Positions 53,801-62,007 of a stretch of DNA of 64,000 nucleotides are shown piece by piece; positions within the stretch are counted from its first letter, which is position 1; each line of letters opens with the position of its first letter. Position numbers and translations under genes: made by a program. The notes under the pieces are model-generated. The model searched no databases. It saw nothing but the letters and a program-made list of their open reading frames with translations, and was not told the origin of the DNA. Source of the stretch: CBDIBC01 sp965276635 (GTDB taxonomy: Bacteria > Actinomycetota > Acidimicrobiia > Acidimicrobiales > Palsa-688). The DNA lies in assembly GCA_965276635.1 (NCBI GenBank), contig CBDIBC010000003.1, positions 434,001 through 498,000 on the forward strand, written 5' to 3'.

Positions 53801-54121
53801 ATCGCCGCGGGTGTGCCGGTCGAGATCGTGGTGGCCAAGGTGAGCGTCGAGGGCTCGGCGCCCGGCGACGGGGCCGACGCGCTCGAGCTGATCCGCACCG
53901 GCGGGGTGAACCTGGTGGTGAACACGCCGCGCGGGCGCGGCCCACGCGCCGACGGCGCCTACATCCGGCGGGCCGCCAACCAGCACGGGGTGGCCTGTGT
54001 GACCACCCTGGCCGCAGCGCGTGCCGCCGCCGCCGGGATCGCCGAGCGGGCCCGCGCCCCGCTGGCGGTGCGCAGCCTGCAGGAGTACCACGCCGCCGAT
54101 CAGCTGCCGCTCGGCTCCTGA
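50807..54121 (+). CDS. carB: Carbamoyl-phosphate synthase large subunit
   Basis: CarB makes carbamoyl phosphate for pyrimidines and arginine. The 1104-residue product has two homologous ATP-grasp halves: the first with VIGSGPIVIGQACEFDYSG and EVMRDRDDNCVVICSIEN, the second from about residue 560 with LGSGPNRIGQGVEFDYCCV and EVDVDAVRD. A C-terminal MGS-like allosteric domain carries VNLVVNTPRG. The length is standard. It is translationally coupled to carA. Confidence 0.97.
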   Translation: MGRRDDLHSILVIGSGPIVIGQACEFDYSGTQACRILGEEGYRVILANSNPATIMTDPQFADRTYVEPLTAEVLTAIIERERPDAVLPTLGGQTALNLAMALHESGVLDTYGVEMIGADAEAIATAEDRERFKAAMTEIGLAVPDSGFAYNLADAMEVGERIGFPLIVRPSYILGGAGTGIAGSSEELEAIAATGLAASPISEILVERSIAGWKEYELEVMRDRDDNCVVICSIENVDPMGVHTGDSVTVAPAQTLSDVEYQAMRDAAFACIRRIGVETGGSNIQFAVDPADGTVVVIEMNPRVSRSSALASKATGFPIAKIAARLAVGYTLDEVRNDITGETPASFEPTIDYVVTKVPRWAFEKFPGVPEILGTRMQSVGEAMAIGRTFPESLQKGLRSLERGRHGLNCDPAEVLTDGWSDDELVRRAAVATPDRPFHLEAALRRGVGVDRVHQATGVDPWFLDQIGLIVEGRQELARIGGPGGMDRRTWRQAKRLGFADAQLAYLWSVAEADVRAARLGCGVRATMKTVDTCAAEFDARTPYHYATYEDEDEVRVGERPKVIILGSGPNRIGQGVEFDYCCVQASFALHDAGFETVMVNCNPETVSTDYDTSDRLYFEPLTNEAVTDIIEAETRSGPLAGVIVSLGGQTPLKLAGVLPAELILGTAPESIDLAEDRERWSALCAKLDIPQPPGGTAATVDEAIAVARRIGYPALVRPSYVLGGRAMEIVYGDGDLRRAMAELAGAGTLGREGGLSAERPVLVDRFLEDAIEVDVDAVRDHTGEVVIGAVMEHVEEAGVHSGDSACVIPPPTLVAEIVARIEAHTRAIAEALDVRGPVNVQYAVKADEIYVIEANPRASRTVPFVSKATGVPLAAVAARVMAGATLASLRDEGLLCPPAAGGHVSVKEAVLPFDRFPDADTLLGPEMRSTGEVMGIDSTFGWAFAKSQAAAGNSLPDTGTVFLSLADRDKAAGLAVARRFVQLGFRLAATSGTAASFIAAGVPVEIVVAKVSVEGSAPGDGADALELIRTGGVNLVVNTPRGRGPRADGAYIRRAANQHGVACVTTLAAARAAAAGIAERARAPLAVRSLQEYHAADQLPLGS

Positions 54122-54131
54122 GCGGCAGAGC

Positions 54132-55070
54132 GTGCGGCGGACCGTAGACCTCCGAGCCCGGGTGGGCGACGTGGGCCTGGCCAACCCGGTCATGACCGCG
54201 TCGGGGACGGCCGGCCACGGCGCCGAGCTGGCCGGGCACATGGACCTCTCCCGTCTCGGCGCGATGGTGGTGAAGTCGGTGTCGGCCGGCCCGTGGGCGG
54301 GGAACCCGGCCCCACGCATCCATCCCACCGTCGCCGGGATGCTCAACAGCGTCGGCCTGCAGAACCCCGGGGCTCCGGCGTGGCTGACCGACGAGCTGCC
54401 GGCCCTGGAGGCCACCGGCGCCACCGTGGTGGCTAGCATCTGGGGTTTCACCGTGGACGATTTCGCCCGGGTCGCGGCCATCGTCGCCGACGCCGCCCCG
54501 GCCGGGGTGGTGGCCCTCGAGGCCAACATCTCGTGCCCGAACATCGAGGACCGCAGGCGCATGTTCGCCCACGACGCCGACGCGGCGGGGCAGGTCGTCG
54601 CCGCGGTGGCGGCCGCCCTGGCCGGCCGGCTGCCGCTGTGGGTCAAGCTCAGCCCGAACGTCACCGATCTCCCGGCCATCGCCGGCGCAGTGCTCGACGC
54701 CGGTGCCGCCGCCCTCACCCTCGTCAACACGCTCATGGGCCTGGCGCTCGACCCGACCACAGGTCGCCCGCGCCTGGGCGGTGGCGGCGGCGGCCTCTCG
54801 GGCCCAGCGCTGCACCCGGTCGCAGTCCGAGCCGTCTACGAGTGCCGGGCCGCCTTCCCCTCGGCCCCCATCGTCGGCGTCGGTGGGATCTCCACCGGAT
54901 CGGATGCCGCCGAGCTCCTCGCTGCCGGCGCCGACGCCGTGCAGGTGGGCACCGCCACCTTCGCCGAGCCCCGCGCCCCGGCCCGGGTGCTGGCCGAGCT
55001 GGCGACGTGGTGCCGCCGGCATGGAGTGCGCCGCCTCGACGAGCTGGTAGGAAGAGCGCATGGCAGCTGA
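54132..55070 (+). CDS. pyrD: Dihydroorotate dehydrogenase, class 1
   Basis: PyrD oxidises dihydroorotate to orotate. The 312-residue flavoprotein has LANPVMTASGTAG, VVKSVSAGPWAGNPAPRI, NSVGLQNPG, ANISCPNIEDRR with the active-site Cys of class 1 enzymes, VKLSPNVTDL and the FMN phosphate site GVGGISTG. It has no N-terminal membrane helix. A pyrK subunit, which class 1B enzymes use, is not adjacent; it may be elsewhere. The GTG is 10 bases after carB. Confidence 0.93.
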   Translation: MRRTVDLRARVGDVGLANPVMTASGTAGHGAELAGHMDLSRLGAMVVKSVSAGPWAGNPAPRIHPTVAGMLNSVGLQNPGAPAWLTDELPALEATGATVVASIWGFTVDDFARVAAIVADAAPAGVVALEANISCPNIEDRRRMFAHDADAAGQVVAAVAAALAGRLPLWVKLSPNVTDLPAIAGAVLDAGAAALTLVNTLMGLALDPTTGRPRLGGGGGGLSGPALHPVAVRAVYECRAAFPSAPIVGVGGISTGSDAAELLAAGADAVQVGTATFAEPRAPARVLAELATWCRRHGVRRLDELVGRAHGS

Positions 55071-55758
55071 CATCAGCGACTTCCGGGACCGGCTGGCCCT
55101 GGCCCTCGACGTGGACGACGTGGTGGCCGCCCAGCGGATGGCGTCGCAGCTACAGCCGTACTTCGGCGTGGTCAAGGTCGGCCTGGAGCTGTTCAGCGCC
55201 ACCGGGCCGGGCGTGGTCCCCGTGATGATCGACGCCGGCTACAAGGTGTTCCTCGACCTCAAGCTGGCGGACATTCCCACCACGGTGTCGAAGGCGGCCC
55301 GCGTGCTCGGCGCGCTGGGCGTCTCGTACCTCACCATGCACGCGTTCCCCGGCGCCAGCATGCTGCGCGCCGGCGTGGAGGGCCTGGCCGACGGCGCCGC
55401 CCGCGCCGGGCTCGACACGCCAGCTGCCCTGGCCGTGACCATCCTCACCAGCGATGGCGACGCGCCGCCGCACATCCTCGGCAAGCGGGTGTCGACCGCG
55501 GTGGCGGCGCGCTGCCAGGGTGTGGTCTGCGCAGCCAGCGACGTGCGCGAGGCCAAGTCACTGGCCCCGAACCTGATGACGGTGGTGCCGGGCATCCGGC
55601 CGCTCGGTGTGCCCGCCGGTGACCAGTCCCGAACGGCGACGCCGGCCGAGGCGCTCGATGCCGGCGCCGACCTCCTGGTGATCGGTCGCGCCGTCACCGC
55701 TGCCGCCGATCGCGTCGCCGCAGCCGAGGCCCTCGTCGCCGAGCTGGCGGCCGGCTGA
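55060..55758 (+). CDS. pyrF: Orotidine 5'-phosphate decarboxylase
   Basis: PyrF completes UMP synthesis. The 232-residue TIM-barrel enzyme shows LALDVDD, KVGLELFSATGP, the catalytic FLDLKLADIPTTV, TILTSDG, VVPGIRPLG and the phosphate-binding LLVIGRAVT. It overlaps pyrD by 11 bases. This is the last pyr gene; mihF follows after 43 bases with its own candidate promoter. Confidence 0.95.
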   Translation: MAADISDFRDRLALALDVDDVVAAQRMASQLQPYFGVVKVGLELFSATGPGVVPVMIDAGYKVFLDLKLADIPTTVSKAARVLGALGVSYLTMHAFPGASMLRAGVEGLADGAARAGLDTPAALAVTILTSDGDAPPHILGKRVSTAVAARCQGVVCAASDVREAKSLAPNLMTVVPGIRPLGVPAGDQSRTATPAEALDAGADLLVIGRAVTAAADRVAAAEALVAELAAG

Positions 55759-55788
55759 GGCGGCCGACCCGGGCTGGTTTCGGCGCGC

Positions 55789-55794
55789 TATGGT
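55789..55794 (+). promoter_or_regulatory. Candidate -10 box for leaderless mihF
   Basis: TATGGT lies 7 bases before the ATG at 55802. It contains an in-frame ATG (55790), which argues against that codon being the start. Confidence 0.5.
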
Positions 55795-55801
55795 TCGCGC
55801 C

Positions 55802-56116
55802 ATGCCGTTGCCGCCCGCCCTGTCACCGGACCAACGACAGGCCGCCCTCGAGAAAGCGGCCGCCGCCCGCCGTCAGCGGGCGGAGCTGAAGGAGAAGCTG
55901 AAGATGGGCTCCCTGACGCTGCGTGAGCTGCTCGCCCAGGGCGCGTCCGACGAGATCGTCGGCAAGATGAAGGTCCTGGCGGTGCTCGAGTCGCTCCCCG
56001 GCCTAGGCAAGGTCAAGGCCCGACGCCTGATGGAGGAGGTCGGCATCAGCGAGACCCGGCGGGTGCAGGGCCTCGGTGAGCAGCAGCGCAAGAAGCTGTT
56101 CGACAAGCTCTCCTGA
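55802..56116 (+). CDS. mihF: Actinobacterial integration host factor MihF
   Basis: MihF is the nucleoid-associated protein of Actinobacteria. The 104-residue product has the helical N-terminus (SPDQRQAALEKAAAARRQRA), LKEKLKMGSLTLRELLAQG and the DNA-binding helix-hairpin-helix-like segment ESLPGLGKVKARRLMEEVGI. An ATG four codons upstream is rejected because it overlaps the -10 box. Its place between pyrF and gmk is conserved in the phylum and is a strong taxonomic sign. Confidence 0.95.
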   Translation: MPLPPALSPDQRQAALEKAAAARRQRAELKEKLKMGSLTLRELLAQGASDEIVGKMKVLAVLESLPGLGKVKARRLMEEVGISETRRVQGLGEQQRKKLFDKLS

Positions 56117-56119
56117 GCG

Positions 56120-56665
56120 TTGCTCGTCGTGGTGTCCGGCCCCGGCGGGGTCGGCAAGGGCACGGTCCTCGAACGGGTCCGTAGCCGCGACCCGCGCTTG
56201 TGGCTGTCGCGCAGCTGGACCACCCGGCCGCGCCGTCCGGGGGAGGACGAGGACAGCTATGTGTTCGTGGACCGAGCCACGTTCCTCCGCCACCTCGAGC
56301 GCGACGGGTTCCTCGAGCACAACGAGCTGTCGACCAACGGCCAGCTCTACGGCACACCGATCCCCGACCCGCCGGCCGACCGCGACGTCCTCCTGGAGAT
56401 CGAGGTCAACGGCGCCCGGCAGGTCAAGGTCCGCTTCCCCGACGCCCGGATGATCCTCATGGTGGCGCCGTCGGCAGAGGTCCAGGCCGACCGGCTCAGA
56501 GCGCGAGGCGACGACGCCGAGTCGGTGACCAGTCGTGTGGTCCTCGGGGCCGAGGAGGAGGCCGTCGGCCGGGCCATGGCCGACGACGTCGTCGTCAACG
56601 ACGACGTCGAACGGGCCGCCGCAGAGGTGGCAGGTATACTCGCCCGGTACCGCAGCGAGGAGTAG
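56120..56665 (+). CDS. gmk: Guanylate kinase
   Basis: Gmk phosphorylates GMP to GDP. The 181-residue product has the P-loop GPGGVGKGT (Gly where most have Ser), SRSWTTRPRRPGEDEDSYVFV with the GMP-binding residues, the NELSTNGQLYGTPI block and LLEIEVNGARQVK. It starts with TTG three bases after mihF; homology begins at once, so no better start exists. Confidence 0.94.
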   Translation: MLVVVSGPGGVGKGTVLERVRSRDPRLWLSRSWTTRPRRPGEDEDSYVFVDRATFLRHLERDGFLEHNELSTNGQLYGTPIPDPPADRDVLLEIEVNGARQVKVRFPDARMILMVAPSAEVQADRLRARGDDAESVTSRVVLGAEEEAVGRAMADDVVVNDDVERAAAEVAGILARYRSEE

Positions 56666-56673
56666 CGACTGCC

Positions 56674-56961
56674 ATGGCCGAGCGCCGACCCACCATGATG
56701 GAACCCCCCGTGGAGCACCTGCTGGACCGGGTGGACTCCAAGTTCACCCTGGTCACGTTGGCGGCCATGCGCGGCCGCCAGATCAACTCCTACTTCAACC
56801 AGCTCGGTGAGGGCCTGGGCACGATCGTCCCGCCCCAGGTGGCGTCGGTGTCACGCAAGCCGCTGTCGATCGCCCTCGAAGAGGTGGCGGTGGGCAAGAT
56901 CACCTATCACCGTCCCACCGAGGAGGAGCTCGCCGAGGGCACCGAGGGGGCCGGCAAATAG
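56674..56961 (+). CDS. rpoZ: RNA polymerase omega subunit
   Basis: Omega assists RNA polymerase assembly. The 95-residue product has the actinobacterial core LLDRVDSKFTLVTLAAMRGR, QINSYFNQL and the C-terminal KPLSIALEEVAVGKI. It follows gmk by 8 bases. A TATACT hexamer (56634-56639) in the end of gmk could add a promoter. Confidence 0.95.
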   Translation: MAERRPTMMEPPVEHLLDRVDSKFTLVTLAAMRGRQINSYFNQLGEGLGTIVPPQVASVSRKPLSIALEEVAVGKITYHRPTEEELAEGTEGAGK

Positions 56962-57005
56962 CACTCGACGCGCCGATCCTGCGGGGTCGGCGAGTCGTTC
57001 TCGGC

Positions 57006-58217
57006 GTGACCGGCGGCATCGCGGCCTACAAGGCCATCGACGTCTGCCGGCGGCTGATGGATGCCGGCGCGTTCGTGAGCCCGGTGCTGACCACGGCGGC
57101 CACCCACTTCGTCGGCGCCCAGACCTTCTCGGCATTGGCATCCGAGCCGGCCCGGTTGTCGCTGTGGAACGAGGCCGAGCCCATCCCCCACACCGTGCTG
57201 GGCCAGCGCGCCGATCTGATCCTGGTGGTACCAGCCACCGCCCGGCTGATCGGCGCCTACGCCGCCGGCCTCTCGTCGGACCTGATCACCGCCACCCTGC
57301 TGGCCACCCGGGCTCCGGTCGTCATCTGCCCGGCGATGCACACCGAGATGTGGGAGCACCCGGCCGTGACGGAGAACCTGGCGGTGCTGCGCCGCCGGGG
57401 CGTGCACGTCGTCGAGCCTGCAGTGGGCCGCCTGGCCGGCGGCGATGCTGGCGCAGGCCGCCTGGCCGACCCCGTCGACATCGTGGCGGCGGCGACCGGC
57501 GTGCTCGGCGGCGGTGCGCTGGCCGGCACCCGGGCCGTGGTCACCGCCGGTGGCACCCGCGAGCCCATCGACCCCGTGCGCTTCGTCGGGAACCGCTCAT
57601 CGGGCAAGCAGGGCCATGCGGTGGCCGCCGAGCTGGGCCGCCGGGGCGCGACAGTCACCCTGATCACCACCGCCGCTCTCGGCGGCCCGCCGGGCGCGGA
57701 CGTGATCCGCGTCGAGACGGCCGCCGAGATGCAGGCGGCGCTCGACGATCACGCCGCCACCGCCGATGTGATCGTCATGGCCGCCGCCGTCGCCGACTTC
57801 CGTCCGAAGGCGATCGCCGCCACCAAGCTGAAGAAGGCCGACGGCGTCCCCCAGATGATCCTCGAGCCGACGCCGGACCTGCTGGCCGGGCTGGGGGCCC
57901 GGCGCCGGCCGGGCCAGGTCCTCGTCGGCTTCGCCGCCGAGACAGCCGGGGCACCCGATGCGCTCCGCCGGGCGGCGGAGAGCAAGCTGGCGGCCAAGCG
58001 CGTCGACCTGATCGTGGCCAACGACGTCTCCGCTCCCGGTGTGGGCTTCGCCCACGACACCAACGCGGTGTTGATCGTCGGCGCCGACGGAAGCGCCGTG
58101 GACGTCGAGCTGGCCGACAAGGTGCGGGTGGCTGCCGCCATCGTGGATGCTGTGGTGGCCTACCGGGCCGCCGCCGTTCCGTCCCCTTCCCCAGAGACTG
58201 CCGAGGAGCACCCGTGA
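57006..58217 (+). CDS. coaBC: Bifunctional CoaBC: PPC synthetase / decarboxylase
   Basis: CoaBC makes 4'-phosphopantetheine from phosphopantothenate and cysteine. The CoaC half has VTGGIAAYKAIDVCRRL, VPATARLIGAYAAGLSSDL and the PAMHTEMW loop; the CoaB half has TAGGTREPIDPVRF, NRSSGKQG, VGFAAET and VANDV. The first usable GTG (57006) cuts into the first strand: the homologous RGRRVVLG lies just upstream in frame, without ATG, GTG or TTG, back to the rpoZ stop. A CTG at 56979 is the likely true start (413 or so residues minus leader). Confidence 0.9.
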   Translation: MTGGIAAYKAIDVCRRLMDAGAFVSPVLTTAATHFVGAQTFSALASEPARLSLWNEAEPIPHTVLGQRADLILVVPATARLIGAYAAGLSSDLITATLLATRAPVVICPAMHTEMWEHPAVTENLAVLRRRGVHVVEPAVGRLAGGDAGAGRLADPVDIVAAATGVLGGGALAGTRAVVTAGGTREPIDPVRFVGNRSSGKQGHAVAAELGRRGATVTLITTAALGGPPGADVIRVETAAEMQAALDDHAATADVIVMAAAVADFRPKAIAATKLKKADGVPQMILEPTPDLLAGLGARRRPGQVLVGFAAETAGAPDALRRAAESKLAAKRVDLIVANDVSAPGVGFAHDTNAVLIVGADGSAVDVELADKVRVAAAIVDAVVAYRAAAVPSPSPETAEEHP

Positions 58218-59407
58218 ATCGTTGGACGTTCACCTCAGAATCGGTGACCGAGGGTCACCCCGACAAGATGGCCGACCAGATCTCCGACGCGGTGCTCGAT
58301 GCCATCATCGCCGAAGACCCCAGGGGCCGGGTGGCGTGCGAGACGCTCCTCACCACCGGGCTGGTCGTGGTGGCCGGCGAGATCACCACCACCGCCTACG
58401 TGGAGATCCCCGCTCTCGTGCGCGACGTGGTCAGCTCCATCGGCTACACCAGCTCCGACATGGGCTTCGACGCCCGCACCTGCGGGGTGTCGGTGGCCGT
58501 GGGTGCCCAGTCGCCCGACATCGCCCAGGGCGTCGACACCGCGTTCGAGGTCCGGTCCGGCACCAGCGGCGAGGACATCTTGAACGCCCAGGGCGCCGGC
58601 GACCAGGGGATGATGTTCGGCTACGCGTGCGACGAGACCGACGATCTCATGCCGATGCCGATCTGGTTGGCTCACCGCCTGTCGCAGCGGCTGAGCGAGG
58701 TGCGCAAGGCGGGCACGTTGCCCTACCTCCGGCCCGACGGCAAGACCCAGGTCACCCTCGACTACGAGGACGGGCGGCCGGTACGGCTGCGGACTGTGCT
58801 CATCTCCACCCAGCACAGCCCGGCGGTCGACCTGGCCGAGCAGCTGCCCGCCGACCTGCGCGAGCACGTCATTGCCCCGCTGATCCCCGCCGACTTCGCC
58901 GACGATGGCTACGCCGTGCTGACCAACCCCACCGGGAAGTTCGAGCTTGGCGGCCCCCACGCCGACGCCGGCCTCACCGGGCGCAAGATCATCGTCGACA
59001 CCTACGGCGGCGCCGCCCGCCACGGCGGCGGTGCCTTCTCCGGCAAGGATCCCTCGAAGGTCGACCGGTCCGCCGCCTACGCCGCCCGTTGGGTGGCCAA
59101 GCACGTGGTGGCGTCCGGTGCGGCCCGGCGCTGCGAGATCCAGGTGGCCTACGCCATCGGCGTGGCCCAGCCGGTGTCGATCATGGTCGACAGCTTCGGC
59201 ACCGAGACCGTGGACCCCGACCGCATCTCCGCCGCGGTGCGCGAGGTGTTCGACCTGCGGCCGGCCGCCATCATCCGCCAGCTCGACCTGCGCCGGCCCA
59301 TCTACCGCAAGACCGCGGCATACGGGCACTTCGGCCGGAACGACAAGGAGTTCACCTGGGAGCACACCACCCGGTTGGACGACTTCCGCTCCGCCGTCGG
59401 CATCTAG
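58214..59407 (+). CDS. metK: S-adenosylmethionine synthetase
   Basis: MetK makes SAM from methionine and ATP. The 397-residue product shows FTSESVTEGHPDKMADQISD, GAGDQGMMFGYACDE, the GGAARHGGGAFSGKDPSKVDRS block and DPDRISAAVREVFDLRP. GAGGAG is 6 bases before the GTG, which overlaps the coaBC stop. SAM feeds QueA and the methyltransferases also encoded in this window. Confidence 0.97.
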   Translation: MNRWTFTSESVTEGHPDKMADQISDAVLDAIIAEDPRGRVACETLLTTGLVVVAGEITTTAYVEIPALVRDVVSSIGYTSSDMGFDARTCGVSVAVGAQSPDIAQGVDTAFEVRSGTSGEDILNAQGAGDQGMMFGYACDETDDLMPMPIWLAHRLSQRLSEVRKAGTLPYLRPDGKTQVTLDYEDGRPVRLRTVLISTQHSPAVDLAEQLPADLREHVIAPLIPADFADDGYAVLTNPTGKFELGGPHADAGLTGRKIIVDTYGGAARHGGGAFSGKDPSKVDRSAAYAARWVAKHVVASGAARRCEIQVAYAIGVAQPVSIMVDSFGTETVDPDRISAAVREVFDLRPAAIIRQLDLRRPIYRKTAAYGHFGRNDKEFTWEHTTRLDDFRSAVGI

Positions 59408-59455
59408 GGATCCCGCATCCCGCCGCCGGACTCGACCGGGCCGGCGCAACCGGCA

Positions 59456-61384
59456 GTGGTGCGGGTCCTGCCCGACGTCGCCGCCATCGACAAGGAGTTC
59501 GACTACACCGTCCCCCCCGACCTGGCCGGCTCGGTGGGCCTGGCCGGCTCGGTGGGCCTGGCCGGCTCGGTGGGCGTCGGCACCGAGGTGCGCATCGCCC
59601 TCGGGGCCCGTCGCGTGGGGGGTTGGGTCCTCGACGGCACGGTATCGCCGCCCGCCGGCGTGGTGGTGCGGCCGCTCGCCAAGATCCGCGGCTGGGGTCC
59701 GCCGCCGGCCGTGGTCGACCTGGCCGGTTGGGCGGCGTGGCGGTGGGCCGGGCGGCGAGCCGCGCTCCTGGCCACCGCGTCGGCCCCGACCGCCATCCGC
59801 CACCTGCCCGCGCCCGCCCTGCGGCCCCCGGCGATGCCCACCAACCCGGGTCTGGATCCCGCCGCCCTGTCGACGGCCCTGGCCGCCGGCGGGACAGTGA
59901 TCGCCCGCCTGCCGCCCGCCGCCGACCCGACGCCCCTGGTGGCGGCGGTGGCCCAACGAGGATCCACCCTGGTCGTCGTACCATCCCTCGCCCGGGCTGC
60001 CATCCTGGGCCGGCGTCTGCGCCGGGCCGGCGCCGACGTCGCCGTCCTGCCCGACGACTGGGCGCAGGCCCGGGCCGGGGCGGGCGTGGTGATCGGCGCC
60101 CGGGCGGGGGCGTGGGCGCCCTGCCCGGACCTGTCCGCGATCGTGGTGGTCGACGGCCACGACGAGGCGCTCACCCAGGAGCAGGCCCCCACGTGGAACG
60201 CCACGGCCGTAGCCAGGGAACGGGCCCGGCGGGCCGGGATCCCCTGCGTGGTCACCAGCGCCTGCCCGACCCTCGAGCTGCTTGTCGATGCCGCCCTGCT
60301 CACCGTCGCCCCGCAGGCCGAGCGGGACGGCTGGTCCGCCATCGAGGTGGTTGACCGGCGGTCCGACGATCCGCGCTCCGGTCTGTACTCTTCGCGAGTC
60401 GTCGCCGCCCTGCGGGCGGCTGTTGGCGACTCCACCAGCGACTCGCCGTTGGTGTGCGTCCTGAACCGGACCGGTCGGGCCCGGCTGCTCGCCTGCGGCG
60501 CGTGTGGCGAGCTCGCTCGCTGCGAGCGCTGCGGCGGCCTGGTCGGGCAGGCGGCGGCATCCGAGCCGCCGTACCCGCTGGTCTGCGGGCGATGCGGCGC
60601 GTCACGCCCAGGACTCTGCCTCCACTGCGGCTCCATCGCCCTGAGACACCTGCGGGTCGGAGTCAGCCGGGCTCGCGAGGAGCTGGAGGCGCTGGTCGGC
60701 TGCCCGGTCGCCGAGGTGTCGGCGTCCGGCAAGGGTTCGAGCGGACCGTCAGCCGCCGTGGTGGTGGGCACCGAGGCGGTGCTGCACCGCGTGGCCCGGG
60801 CTGCCGGCGTGGTCTTCTTGGACTTCGACCAGGAGCTGTTGGCGCCCCGCTACCGCGCCGACGAGGAGGCCCTGGCCATGCTGGCCCGGGCCTCGCGCCT
60901 CGTCGGCGGCCGCCATCCCGGCGGCGGTCGGCCTCCCGGACGAGTCGTGGTGCAGACCCGGCTGCCGGGGCATCCCGTGCTCCTCGCCGCCACGGTGGCC
61001 GACCCCGCCCGCCTGGTGGCCGTCAGCAGCCTGGTCCGCCGGGAGCTGCAGCTGCCGCCCTACGGGGCGCTCGCCGTGGTGTCGGGCCCGGCTGCGGCCC
61101 GCTACATCGAGGGCCTGGTGGCCGTCGCCGGCGGGGCTGGCGGTGCGGTCGGCGGTGGTGCGGTCGGTGGTGGTGCGGTCGGTGGTGGTGCGGTCGGTGG
61201 TGGTGCGGTCGGTGGTGGTGCGGTCGGTGGTGGTGCGGTCAGTGGTGCGGTCACCGTGCTCGGTCCCGAGGCGGGTCGTTGGGTGGTGCGGGCGCCGACC
61301 GTGGCGGTCATGGCCGACGCCCTGGCGTCGGTCCGGCGCCCGCCCGGGCGGCTGCGGGTCGAGGTGGACCCCCGTCGGGTGTGA
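59456..61384 (+). CDS. priA: PriA-like primosomal protein N', degenerate actinobacterial type
   Basis: PriA restarts stalled replication forks. The 642-residue product keeps the N-terminal DNA-binding domain (VRVLPDVAAIDKEFDYTVP), the zinc-binding cysteines (CGACGELARCERCGG and VCGRCGASRPGLCLHCGS) and the C-terminal RELQLPPYGALAVV. The helicase lobe lacks a Walker A and has VDGHDEAL in place of DEEH, as in actinobacterial PriA, which are thought not to be active helicases. Two in-frame repeats (LAGSVG and GGAVG) lie near the ends. Confidence 0.9.
   Translation: MVRVLPDVAAIDKEFDYTVPPDLAGSVGLAGSVGLAGSVGVGTEVRIALGARRVGGWVLDGTVSPPAGVVVRPLAKIRGWGPPPAVVDLAGWAAWRWAGRRAALLATASAPTAIRHLPAPALRPPAMPTNPGLDPAALSTALAAGGTVIARLPPAADPTPLVAAVAQRGSTLVVVPSLARAAILGRRLRRAGADVAVLPDDWAQARAGAGVVIGARAGAWAPCPDLSAIVVVDGHDEALTQEQAPTWNATAVARERARRAGIPCVVTSACPTLELLVDAALLTVAPQAERDGWSAIEVVDRRSDDPRSGLYSSRVVAALRAAVGDSTSDSPLVCVLNRTGRARLLACGACGELARCERCGGLVGQAAASEPPYPLVCGRCGASRPGLCLHCGSIALRHLRVGVSRAREELEALVGCPVAEVSASGKGSSGPSAAVVVGTEAVLHRVARAAGVVFLDFDQELLAPRYRADEEALAMLARASRLVGGRHPGGGRPPGRVVVQTRLPGHPVLLAATVADPARLVAVSSLVRRELQLPPYGALAVVSGPAAARYIEGLVAVAGGAGGAVGGGAVGGGAVGGGAVGGGAVGGGAVGGGAVSGAVTVLGPEAGRWVVRAPTVAVMADALASVRRPPGRLRVEVDPRRV
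59522..59575 (+). repeat. 18-bp in-frame tandem repeat near the priA start
   Basis: Three identical copies of CTGGCCGGCTCGGTGGGC encode LAGSVG in the N-terminal domain of PriA. Confidence 0.95.
61154..61243 (+). repeat. 15-bp in-frame tandem repeat near the priA 3' end
   Basis: Six copies of GGTGGTGCGGTCGGT (the last with one change) encode a GGAVG repeat inserted in the C-terminal domain of PriA. Confidence 0.95.
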
Positions 61385-61419
61385 GCGGCGCCGACCGCTC
61401 CGGGCCACGCCGGTGGAGG

Positions 61420-61460
61420 AGTGGTCAGTATGTTCGAATGGGTCGAACATACTGACCACT
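61420..61460. terminator. Perfect 18-bp palindrome between convergent priA and the rRNA/tRNA methyltransferase gene
   Basis: Bases 61420-61437 are exactly complementary to 61443-61460 around a 5-base loop. It stands 35 bases after priA and 25 bases after the end of the minus-strand gene, so it could act as a bidirectional terminator. It is much less GC-rich than its surroundings and has no T-run. Confidence 0.65.
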
Positions 61461-61485
61461 GGTCCGGGACCGGTGCGACAGCGAC

Positions 61486-62007
61486 TCAGGTCCAGGCTTT
61501 GCGGCGCAGCTCGTAGAGCGCCACGGCCGTGGCGGTGGCCACGTTCAAGGAACCGACCCGGCCGAGCTGGGGTATGAAGCCGACGGCGTCGCAGGCGGCC
61601 AGGGTGGCGGGCGACAGCCCACGATCCTCGTGGCCGACCGCGAGGCACACGTCGGCGCCGACATCGAGCAGGTGCAGCGGGACGGCGTCGTCGGCCAGCT
61701 CCAGGCCGACCACGCTGTAGCCGTCCTCCCGGGCGGCGTCGGCCGCGTCGGGGGAGCGCTCGAACACCGACCACGACAGGTATCGCTCCGTTCCCATCGA
61801 GGTCTTGCCGGCCTTGCTGTGCCCGGGCGAGATGCTGCCCGCCCCCAGGTAGAGGTGGTCGACCCGGAAGGCGGCTGCGGTCCTGGCGATGGCCCCAACG
61901 TTCCACGGCGAGGCCACTCCGTCAAGGAGCAGCGCCACCCGACCATCCGTGCGGCGGTGCCAGTCCCGGTGGAGGCGCTTGAGGTCGGTGGGGCCCAGCT
62001 GCCTCAT
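61486..62007 (-). CDS. TrmH/SpoU-family RNA 2'-O-methyltransferase
   Basis: The 173-residue SPOUT methyltransferase has motif 1 NVGAIARTAAAFRV, motif 2 AVGHEDRGLSP and motif 3 IPQLGRVGSLNVATATAVAL, forming the knot that binds SAM. The ATG at 62007 has AGGAGG at 6-base spacing and overlaps the upstream gene's stop (ATGA). Target (tRNA or rRNA) is not clear from sequence; it lacks the substrate-binding N-terminal L30e domain of RlmB. Confidence 0.88.
   Translation of the reverse strand: MRQLGPTDLKRLHRDWHRRTDGRVALLLDGVASPWNVGAIARTAAAFRVDHLYLGAGSISPGHSKAGKTSMGTERYLSWSVFERSPDAADAAREDGYSVVGLELADDAVPLHLLDVGADVCLAVGHEDRGLSPATLAACDAVGFIPQLGRVGSLNVATATAVALYELRRKAWT

Noticed and set aside
61432..61448. 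SOS (LexA) box
   Set aside because: The half-sites are GTTCGA then TCGAAC, the reverse order of the actinobacterial SOS box (TCGAAC then GTTCGA).
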